From positions 141,824-205,823 of the forward strand of contig NZ_KQ474104.1 in the NCBI RefSeq assembly GCF_001401755.1: a stretch of 64,000 nucleotides of DNA, written 5' to 3'. Source of the DNA: Aquimarina longa SW024. Its GTDB lineage: Bacteria; Bacteroidota; Bacteroidia; Flavobacteriales; Flavobacteriaceae. Below the pieces are notes generated by a model. It saw only the letters and a list, made by a program, of their open reading frames with translations, made no database searches and was not told where the DNA came from. Made by a program: the position numbers and the translations under genes. This document shows positions 57,951 through 64,000 of the stretch, one piece after another; the first letter of the stretch is position 1; every line of letters starts with the position of its first letter.

Positions 57951-58454
57951 AATTATTGTTTGATCAAGCGCAAAGATAACTAACAAATTTAAGTTGTGGG
58001 ACTATAGTCTTTTTTTTGTGTTATAACTCCCTACATCAATAATTAGATAAAATCTCTTTTAAGCTTTGATGTATTACAAATTATATTAAAATGTTACATA
58101 TTAAAAGTGACAGTAAAAACAGTTGATTTTCTTCATGGATTACTCGTATTGAAAAAAAAAGAAGTATCAATTCTATTATGATAAAAATCAAGAAAGAGTT
58201 TGTATATATCTAAAAAAGCATGTTTTTAAAGACATAAACACCTATTGATCAGTTGTTTAAATAAATTTTTGCATTATTCTTAATTATCCCCCTTATTTTT
58301 CTTTACTCTATCAATATCATTATCAATAAATTAAAAAAAAATAAACTTTCTGTTATTAACCTCTGGATTTTAATTAAAAGCCTCTTTTACATTTTGCTAC
58401 CGTATGCAAAACCTGTATTTTTGGATTTTTAAATCTAAGATAACAAATACTGTA
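57951..58454. other. 504-bp spacer between tgt and transketolase
   Basis: It is AT-rich with no gene, RNA or strong hairpin visible. It holds the divergent promoters. A TACATTTTG near 58390 resembles the -7 box but has one extra base, so I do not call it. Confidence 0.5.
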
Positions 58455-59300
58455 ATGCCAAAAACAAAGCAATTAGAAGATTTTGTAACACAAGTTCGTA
58501 GAGATATCCTACGTCAGGTACATAAAGTAAATTCAGGGCACCCCGGAGGTTCTCTAGGATGCGCCGAATTTTTTGTCGCGTTATACCAAGAAATTCTAGA
58601 AAGAAAAGATGGTTTCGATATGGATGGTATTGATGAAGATCTTTTTTTCTTATCTAACGGTCATATCTCTCCAGTTTACTATAGTGTGTTGGCTCGTAGT
58701 GGATATTTTCCGGTAGAAGAATTAAACACATTTAGACTTATTAACAGCAGATTACAAGGTCACCCTACTACTCACGAGGGACTTCCTGGTATTCGTATTG
58801 CTTCTGGATCTTTAGGTCAAGGAATGTCTGTTGCTCTAGGTGCTGCACAAGCAAAAAAACTTAACAAAGATCCACATCTGGTATACAGTCTACATGGTGA
58901 TGGAGAACTTCAAGAAGGTCAAAATTGGGAAGCTATAATGTATGCTTCTGCAAAAAAGGTAGATAATATTATCGCTACTATAGATCTTAATGGTAAGCAA
59001 ATAGATGGTGCTACAGATGATGTTCTTGCCATGGGTAGTTTAAAAGCTAAGTTTGAAGCTTTTGGATGGGATGTTATGGAAATTGAAGAAGGTAATAACA
59101 TTACTGCTGTAATAGAAGGATTAAAAGAGGCAAAAAGCAGAACAGGAAAAGGAAAACCTGTTTGTATATTAATGCACACCGTAATGGGTAATGGTATTGA
59201 TTTTATGATGCATACTCATGCTTGGCATGGAAAAGCTCCTAATGATGAACAATTAGCAATAGGACTAGAACAAAATCCTGAAACCTTAGGTGATTATTAA
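58455..59300 (+). CDS. Transketolase, N-terminal subunit
   Basis: Start at ATG 58455 (MPKTKQLEDFVTQVRRD), the usual N-terminus; an ATG 17 codons upstream is not needed. The 281-residue subunit binds the thiamine diphosphate pyrophosphate: VHKVNSGHPGGSLGCAEFF near residue 21, SNGHISPVYYS, GSLGQGMSVALGAA near 118 and the metal motif SLHGDGELQEGQNWEA near 146, ending IDLNGKQIDG. It catalyses two-carbon transfer in the pentose phosphate pathway. Bacteroidetes split transketolase into two genes; the C-terminal partner follows after 20 bp. Confidence 0.95.
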   Translation: MPKTKQLEDFVTQVRRDILRQVHKVNSGHPGGSLGCAEFFVALYQEILERKDGFDMDGIDEDLFFLSNGHISPVYYSVLARSGYFPVEELNTFRLINSRLQGHPTTHEGLPGIRIASGSLGQGMSVALGAAQAKKLNKDPHLVYSLHGDGELQEGQNWEAIMYASAKKVDNIIATIDLNGKQIDGATDDVLAMGSLKAKFEAFGWDVMEIEEGNNITAVIEGLKEAKSRTGKGKPVCILMHTVMGNGIDFMMHTHAWHGKAPNDEQLAIGLEQNPETLGDY

Positions 59301-59320
59301 TATACCAAATTAAAAAGAAA

Positions 59321-60277
59321 ATGAAAAAATATATAGATACAGGAAAAAAAGATACTCGTTCAGGTTTTGGTGCAGGTCTAGAAGAATTAGGTAAAACCAA
59401 TGAGAATGTTGTAGCATTATGTGCTGATTTAATTGGTTCTTTAAAAATGGATGCTTTTATAGCTAATCACCCTGAGCGTTTTTTCCAAATAGGTATTGCA
59501 GAAGCTAATATGATGGGAATTGCAGCTGGATTAACTATCGGAGGTAAAATACCTTTTACAGGAACATTTGCAAACTTCTCTACAGGACGTGTTTATGACC
59601 AAATCAGACAGTCTATTGCTTATAGTGATAAAAATGTAAAAATCTGTGCTTCACATGCAGGACTAACATTAGGAGAAGACGGTGCTACGCATCAAATTCT
59701 TGAAGATATAGGTCTTATGAAAATGTTACCAGGAATGACTGTAATCAATACTTGTGATTATAACCAAACTAAAGCAGCTACGATTGCTATCGCAGAACAT
59801 GAGGGACCTGTATACCTGCGCTTCGGTAGACCAAAAGTAGCTAATTTTACTGCAGAAGATCAAAAGTTCGAAATAGGAAAAGCTGTTCTTTTACAAGAAG
59901 GTACTGATATAACTATCGTTGCTACTGGTCATTTGGTATGGGAAGCTTTACAGGCTGCAAAAGCGCTACAAGAACAAGGAATCAGCGCTGAAGTTATCAA
60001 TATACATACTATAAAACCACTAGATGATGAGGCTATTATAGCTTCTGTAAAGAAAACACGATGTATTGTTACTGCAGAGGAACATAATTTCTTAGGTGGT
60101 CTAGGAGAAAGTGTTTCTAGAGTTTTAGCTCAACATTATCCTGTTCCTCAAGAATTTATTGCAACAAAGGATACTTTTGGAGAAAGTGGAACTCCAGATC
60201 AACTTATGGAAAAGTACGGTTTAAATGCCGAATCTATTACTAAAGCTGCACAAAATGTAATTAAGAGAAAACAATAA
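59321..60277 (+). CDS. Transketolase, C-terminal subunit
   Basis: A 318-residue subunit with the pyrimidine-binding domain (about 1-175; the activating Glu is in QIGIAEANMMGIAAGLTIGG near residue 65) and the transketolase C-terminal domain (about 190-310; TIVATGHLVWEALQAAKAL, HTIKPLDDEAII, FGESGTPDQLMEKYG). It pairs with the preceding N-terminal subunit to form the active site at their interface. The terminator at 60300-60336 ends the operon. Confidence 0.95.
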   Translation: MKKYIDTGKKDTRSGFGAGLEELGKTNENVVALCADLIGSLKMDAFIANHPERFFQIGIAEANMMGIAAGLTIGGKIPFTGTFANFSTGRVYDQIRQSIAYSDKNVKICASHAGLTLGEDGATHQILEDIGLMKMLPGMTVINTCDYNQTKAATIAIAEHEGPVYLRFGRPKVANFTAEDQKFEIGKAVLLQEGTDITIVATGHLVWEALQAAKALQEQGISAEVINIHTIKPLDDEAIIASVKKTRCIVTAEEHNFLGGLGESVSRVLAQHYPVPQEFIATKDTFGESGTPDQLMEKYGLNAESITKAAQNVIKRKQ

Positions 60278-60299
60278 ACCTCTCATACATAATAACAAC

Positions 60300-60336
60300 A
60301 AAGCCTTCTAAATTAATTTAGAAGGCTTTTATTTTT
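60300..60336 (+). terminator. Terminator after the transketolase operon
   Basis: AAAGCCTTCTAAAT and ATTTAGAAGGCTTT pair perfectly over 14 bp around TA, then run into TATTTTT. It may also serve the convergent FKBP-like gene. Confidence 0.9.
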
Positions 60337-60384
60337 ATTTTTCTACAAGTTAATATCTAGTTAGTTAGTCATAAAGTAATATAA

Positions 60385-61356
60385 CTATTCATTTTTTAAA
60401 TCTCTATCATCAAAATCCAAATGATTCTTTATACCATCATTATCATCATCATAGAATGTAATTTCATCTAATGTAATCACTCCATCCCCATTAAGGTCTT
60501 TAACTGTTATTTCATCTTTAGTTAATGTACCATCCTTATCATCATCACTATCTGCATAATTTGGAGTTTTATCGCCATCCGTATCATCATCAAGATCAAA
60601 AACCACACCGTCTCCGTCTAAATCCTCTAAATAAGATGGTATCCCGTCACCGTCATGATCCGCTTGTTTTGCATTATACAATTGTATATTAAAAATCAAA
60701 GGAGAATATGCAGGAATATTAGGTTGATTAGTTGCATTAAAATATGCTAATCCCGAAGGCATAAACACTACCAACCTACCAAATCCAGTGTATGTAGTAG
60801 AACCATCATTATTAGGCATAGGATTAGGGTCAGTTGCCCCTTTAAAATCTACTACCGCTTCTCTAAATCCATCTACAACAGATGCTAAATCAAACCAAAC
60901 AGGAGTAATTGCACTATCAAATACTTTAGTACTTTTACTATACAGCAACTCTCCTTTATATGTAGTATAAGCAAAATCTGCAAACGTCGGCTGAGACTTT
61001 CCTTCTCCTTTATCTAAATTTAAAATATACAATATATATTCTACGTCATTTTTTGTTACTTTTTTTGTAGTTAAAAGGCTAGAATTAAAAATTGCTTCTT
61101 TACTACTATTATCACCTGCTATTGTATCGAATTTTACTATCTGATATTCTACAACAGCATCATTATTAACATCTACATCTTCTGGAGTATAAAAATGTGT
61201 TTTAAGGTAGTCTTGTAACAACTTATCATCTGCTATTTGTTGCTCTCCTCTATCTCTTGGAGGAGTAACTGTTGCACCTCCATCATCATCTTTTTTACAA
61301 CTATATAAAGCCAATACAACTAACACAATAGCACAACTATATTTTATCACATTCAT
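60385..61356 (-). CDS. FKBP-type peptidyl-prolyl isomerase-like lipoprotein with acidic Ca-binding tail
   Basis: A 323-residue lipoprotein: lipobox near VVLALYSC, an FKBP-like domain (about 95-245; FDLASVVDGFREAVVDFKG, FGRLVVFMPSGLAYF, IPAYSPLIFNIQLYN, the usual F-x-L strand of such folds), and a C-terminal region (about 250-318) packed with DxDxDG motifs (DHDGDGIPSYLEDLDGDG, DDDTDGDKTPNYADSDDDKDG and DLNGDGVITLDEI). Those resemble thrombospondin type 3 or EF-hand loops and should bind calcium. It likely assists folding of envelope proteins. Related lipoproteins occur in Flavobacteriia, including the gliding protein GldI, but this one is not assigned to that name. Confidence 0.82.
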   Translation of the reverse strand: MNVIKYSCAIVLVVLALYSCKKDDDGGATVTPPRDRGEQQIADDKLLQDYLKTHFYTPEDVDVNNDAVVEYQIVKFDTIAGDNSSKEAIFNSSLLTTKKVTKNDVEYILYILNLDKGEGKSQPTFADFAYTTYKGELLYSKSTKVFDSAITPVWFDLASVVDGFREAVVDFKGATDPNPMPNNDGSTTYTGFGRLVVFMPSGLAYFNATNQPNIPAYSPLIFNIQLYNAKQADHDGDGIPSYLEDLDGDGVVFDLDDDTDGDKTPNYADSDDDKDGTLTKDEITVKDLNGDGVITLDEITFYDDDNDGIKNHLDFDDRDLKNE

Positions 61357-61534
61357 CTATTTACTTTTTTTTAAAGGCGCAAGATACGATTTTCTTGTAC
61401 TTTTGTTTCATCTGTTTATAGTTTTTATAATGTAGTATAAATAGAATTATACAAATACGTACTGTAAACCTTATTCTTAATTTATTATTTTAGTTCATTT
61501 TATTATATAAATACAAACAAACTTAACATCCTTT

Positions 61535-61939
61535 ATGCGAGTCGATAAATACTTATGGTGCATCCGATATTTTAAAACACGAAGCATTTCTACAAAAGCA
61601 TGTAAAGATGGTAAAATCCGTGTTAATGGAGATCTTATCAAACCATCTAGGGAAATTTACCCTATGGATAAAATTACTGTTCGCAAAAATCAAATTAATT
61701 ATGAACTTGTAGTACTTGACACACCTGATAATCGAATTGGAGCTAAGCTCGTCGATATATATCGTAAAGACACCACTCCAAAAGAAGCGTTGCAAAAATT
61801 AGATCTTTTAAAATATTCTAAAGAGTATTATCGCAAAAAAGGTACAGGAAGACCTACTAAAAAAGATCGAAGAGATATTGATGATTGGTTTACAGAAGAT
61901 ACAGAAAAAGATAACAATACGGAAGATAACGAAGAATGA
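61535..61939 (+). CDS. S4-domain RNA-binding protein, Hsp15-like
   Basis: A 134-residue protein starting with an S4 domain (about 1-65): MRVDKYLWCIRYFKTRS, KDGKIRVNGDLIKPSREIYPMDKITV. The rest is basic (YYRKKGTGRPTKKDRRDIDDWF), as in Hsp15 (HslR), which binds stalled 50S subunits carrying nascent chains. An acidic tail closes it. The methyltransferase start overlaps its stop by four bases (ATGA), so the two are translationally coupled. Confidence 0.9.
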   Translation: MRVDKYLWCIRYFKTRSISTKACKDGKIRVNGDLIKPSREIYPMDKITVRKNQINYELVVLDTPDNRIGAKLVDIYRKDTTPKEALQKLDLLKYSKEYYRKKGTGRPTKKDRRDIDDWFTEDTEKDNNTEDNEE

Positions 61940-62520
61940 AATTAGATAAAAAGTATTGGAAAAACCGATACCATGATAAACAAACAAGATGGGATATTGG
62001 CTTTGCTTCGCCTCCTCTAATTACTTATTTTGATCAATTAATAAATTATAACACTAAAATCCTTATACCTGGTTGTGGAAATGCCTATGAAGCAGAATAT
62101 CTATTCAGAAAAGGGTTTAAAAATGTCTATATATTAGATCATGTAGAAGATGTATTACTAAACTTTAAAAAACGATGCCCTGAGTTTCCTTCTGATAATC
62201 TAATCTGTGATGACTTTTTTAAACATACCAATACATTTGACTTAATTATAGAACAGACTTTTTTCTGTGCTATACCTCCTGAACAAAGAGAAGAATATGT
62301 CCAAAAAATGGCAGCTCTTCTTTCTTCTAAAGGAAAAATAGTTGGTCTTTTATTTGATACTAAGTTTAATCATAAAGGACCTCCCTTTGGTGGTCGTAAA
62401 AAAGAATATGAGTTATTGTTTTCAAACTATTTTACTATAAAAACACTAGAAAACTGTTATAATTCTATAGATCCACGCATGGGTAACGAACTCTTTTTTA
62501 TATTTGAAAAACAATATTAA
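61936..62520 (+). CDS. TPMT-like SAM-dependent methyltransferase
   Basis: A 194-residue protein of the thiopurine S-methyltransferase group: YWKNRYHDKQTRWDIGFASPPL at the N-terminus, the SAM motif ILIPGCGNAYEAEYLFRKGF near residue 46, then YILDHVE and LIIEQTFFCAIPPEQRE near 112. Such proteins methylate thiol or halide substrates, and sometimes tellurite or selenite. The substrate here is not known. It overlaps the S4 gene and is likely coexpressed. Confidence 0.88.
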   Translation: MKLDKKYWKNRYHDKQTRWDIGFASPPLITYFDQLINYNTKILIPGCGNAYEAEYLFRKGFKNVYILDHVEDVLLNFKKRCPEFPSDNLICDDFFKHTNTFDLIIEQTFFCAIPPEQREEYVQKMAALLSSKGKIVGLLFDTKFNHKGPPFGGRKKEYELLFSNYFTIKTLENCYNSIDPRMGNELFFIFEKQY

Positions 62521-62565
62521 TTTACCTCTGTCGTCACAAAAAACACTTATTAATAAATTACACAC

Positions 62566-63066
62566 ATGCAAACTAATCATAATATAATCCTTACACACCA
62601 ACAAATACAACATAAAATAAGACGTATTGCGTATCAGATTTATGAGACTAACATTAATGAAAGAGAGATTATAATTGCAGGAATTGCTGAAAACGGATAT
62701 ATATTCGCTCAGCGATTAAAAACTATTTTAGAAGGGATTTCTGATTTACAAGTAATTTTATGTGAGGTAACTATGAATAAGAAATCTCCACATAATACTG
62801 TAAAAACCTCTATAACACCAGATAAATACAAAAATAAACCTATAATTCTTGCAGACGATGTACTCAATTCAGGAACTGCTCTTATCTATGGTGTAAAGCA
62901 TTTTCTTGATGTTCCATTAACCAGATTTAAAACAGCCGTTTTAGTCAATCGAAATCATAAAAAATATCCTATTAAAGCTGATTTTAAAGGGATTTCTCTA
63001 TCTACTTCCTTACATGAGCATATTGTTGTAAAATTCGGAGAGGAGGATATTGCTATTTTAAAATAG
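62566..63066 (+). CDS. Phosphoribosyltransferase-family protein
   Basis: A 166-residue PRTase: IIAGIAENGYIFAQRLKTI, then the PRPP-binding motif IILADDVLNSGTALIYG near residues 94-110, and VLVNRNHKKYPIKADFKGISL as in PyrR-like or pyrimidine PRTases. It would bind PRPP and either regulate pyrimidine genes or salvage a base. The base is uncertain. Its stop overlaps the shikimate kinase gene by nine bases on opposite strands. Confidence 0.88.
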   Translation: MQTNHNIILTHQQIQHKIRRIAYQIYETNINEREIIIAGIAENGYIFAQRLKTILEGISDLQVILCEVTMNKKSPHNTVKTSITPDKYKNKPIILADDVLNSGTALIYGVKHFLDVPLTRFKTAVLVNRNHKKYPIKADFKGISLSTSLHEHIVVKFGEEDIAILK

Positions 63067-63579
63067 CGCAACCTTACACTCTTCTACTATTTGTGCTACA
63101 TTTTTCTGATCTGTGGTCACCTTATAATCTGCCTGATTGTAATAAAAAGAACGTTCAAAAAGGTGTTTCCTAATAAAATCTTTAAGCTGATCTAATGTCT
63201 CTAGATGTGCTATTAATGGTCGTTTATCACGTTCTGTAAACAATCTTTTTGTTAGCTCTTCTAATGAGGTTTGTAAATATACACTTTTTACAGTTTCTTT
63301 ATTTGTTATGATTTCTATATTTCCAGCAAAACAAGGCGTACCTCCTCCAAGAGAAATAATCGTATTTTGATGACTTTCTAAAACCTCTTTTAGGTATAAA
63401 GATTCCTTTTTCCTAAAATATATCTCTCCTTGGTCTTTAAAAATCTTAGAAATAGATTTTTTTTCTTGATTTTCTATATAATCATCTAAATCTAGATAGT
63501 TCAACTTTAAACTACTCGATAAACCACTACCTAACAGAGATTTACCACTCCCCATATATCCTATTAATACTATATTCAT
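63058..63579 (-). CDS. aroK: Shikimate kinase
   Basis: A 173-residue shikimate kinase with Walker A IGYMGSGKSLLG near residue 7, DLDDYIENQEKKSISKIF, the substrate-binding GEIYFRKKES and LGGGTPCFAGN near 76, and the lid ERDKRPLI near 115. It phosphorylates shikimate in aromatic amino acid biosynthesis. Length matches AroK (173). It converges on the PRTase with a nine-base overlap. Confidence 0.95.
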   Translation of the reverse strand: MNIVLIGYMGSGKSLLGSGLSSSLKLNYLDLDDYIENQEKKSISKIFKDQGEIYFRKKESLYLKEVLESHQNTIISLGGGTPCFAGNIEIITNKETVKSVYLQTSLEELTKRLFTERDKRPLIAHLETLDQLKDFIRKHLFERSFYYNQADYKVTTDQKNVAQIVEECKVALF

Positions 63580-63654
63580 GTTGTCTAAATTAAGTAGATT
63601 TTGATAAAAAAACGCGTCATTTAAAATAAATTATAAAAATATATCAATTTCTTC

Positions 63655-63684
63655 TTGAAAAATAAATTAATGATAGTATATTTG
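63655..63684 (+). promoter_or_regulatory. Consensus promoter of the tRNA-Lys pair
   Basis: TTG at 63655-63657 and TATATTTG at 63677-63684 match the Bacteroidetes TTG-N19-TAnnTTTG promoter with exactly 19 intervening bases. Transcription would start near 63690, 22 bp before the first tRNA. This is the best promoter match seen in the window. Confidence 0.78.
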
Positions 63685-63711
63685 CACCCGCATTCAAGGA
63701 AAAGAATGTAT

Positions 63712-63784
63712 GACCTGGTAGCTCAGTTGGTAGAGCATCTCCCTTTTAAGGAGAGGGTCCTGGGTTCGAGCCCCAGCCCGGTCA
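63712..63784 (+). tRNA. tRNA-Lys(TTT), first copy
   Basis: 73 nt with the D-arm GCTCAGTTGGTAGAGC, anticodon arm CTCCCTTTTAAGGAG (anticodon TTT) and T-arm CTGGGTTCGAGCCCCAG. CCA is not encoded. The acceptor pairs GACCTGG with CCCGGTC with one T-C mismatch at position 5-68. It is followed 73 bp later by an identical copy. Confidence 0.95.
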
Positions 63785-63857
63785 CTAAAAAAAATATGAT
63801 TTATATTTTAAGTCTTATTTTTGGCTCATATAAATATTTGATAATAGAATTATCTAT

Positions 63858-63930
63858 GACCTGGTAGCTCAGTTGGTAGAGCATCTCCCTTTTAAGGAGA
63901 GGGTCCTGGGTTCGAGCCCCAGCCCGGTCA
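63858..63930 (+). tRNA. tRNA-Lys(TTT), second identical copy
   Basis: Identical over all 73 bases to the first copy, including the acceptor mismatch. The 73-bp spacer has no promoter with a good -33, so both are probably processed from one transcript that ends at the terminator 63933-63966. Confidence 0.95.
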
Positions 63931-63932
63931 CT

Positions 63933-63966
63933 AAAAAGTATCGTAAATTATTACGATACTTTTTTA
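63933..63966 (+). terminator. Terminator after the tRNA pair
   Basis: AAAAAGTATCGTAA pairs with TTACGATACTTTTT around an ATTA loop, then a T-run. It directly follows the second tRNA. Confidence 0.9.
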
Positions 63967-64000
63967 GTTTTATGTTATATTGTAATATCGTTACCGCCCA

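Noticed and set aside
63655..63867. A 70-codon plus-strand frame across the first tRNA-Lys
   Set aside because: It reads through a confident tRNA and its promoter, has no family resemblance, and the second tRNA explains its end.

Overview
The window is an AT-rich chromosomal segment of a marine-type member of the Flavobacteriia (Bacteroidetes). The evidence is SusC/SusD pairs, three secreted enzymes with type IX secretion (T9SS) C-terminal domains, LytTR two-component regulators, a split transketolase, a DUF3810 protein, a 640-residue NagB of the Bacteroidetes type, and promoters of the TTG-N19-TAnnTTTG form. Gene content is compatible with Aquimarina or a close relative, but the genus cannot be fixed from this sequence alone.

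Region 1 (1-11.8 kb): a partial secreted protein, a TRIC-type membrane protein and a PD40 propeller protein lead into a probable metal-uptake cluster. This has a small Cys-rich membrane-anchored protein behind a Fur-box-like palindrome, a TonB receptor, a PepSY membrane protein and a second TonB receptor, then a 45-residue membrane ORF, a lipoprotein and an OmpA-like protein. It ends with a decayed MarR-GNAT fusion gene.

Region 2 (11.9-40.3 kb) is a chitin utilisation locus. Three T9SS-secreted multimodular chitinases (a 1558-residue enzyme with two GH18 domains, a 972-residue GH18 and an 888-residue GH19) carry Ig-like spacers and chitin-binding modules. They would depolymerise chitin outside the cell. 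SusC/SusD would import oligomers, a GH20 lipoprotein would release GlcNAc, a sodium:solute symporter and a NagX-type membrane acetyltransferase sit at the inner membrane, and a BadF-type kinase would make GlcNAc-6-P. A NagB fused to a LmbE-like deacetylase would carry the product towards fructose-6-P. No separate nagA is present. A LytS/LytTR pair faces susC divergently across a 21-bp-spaced direct repeat that looks like its operator, and an orphan LytTR regulator lies among the chitinases.

Region 3 (40.4-52 kb): dipeptidase pepD, a DUF3810 protein, two secreted amidohydrolase-like proteins with partly degenerate active sites, several uncharacterised proteins and two gene-poor gaps.

Region 4 (52-64 kb) is housekeeping: dnaB, accA, an EamA transporter, an LptF/LptG permease, tgt, split transketolase, an FKBP-like lipoprotein, an S4 RNA-binding protein, a TPMT-like methyltransferase, a phosphoribosyltransferase, aroK and two identical tRNA-Lys genes with a well-formed promoter and terminator. 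Many transcription units end in clear hairpins.
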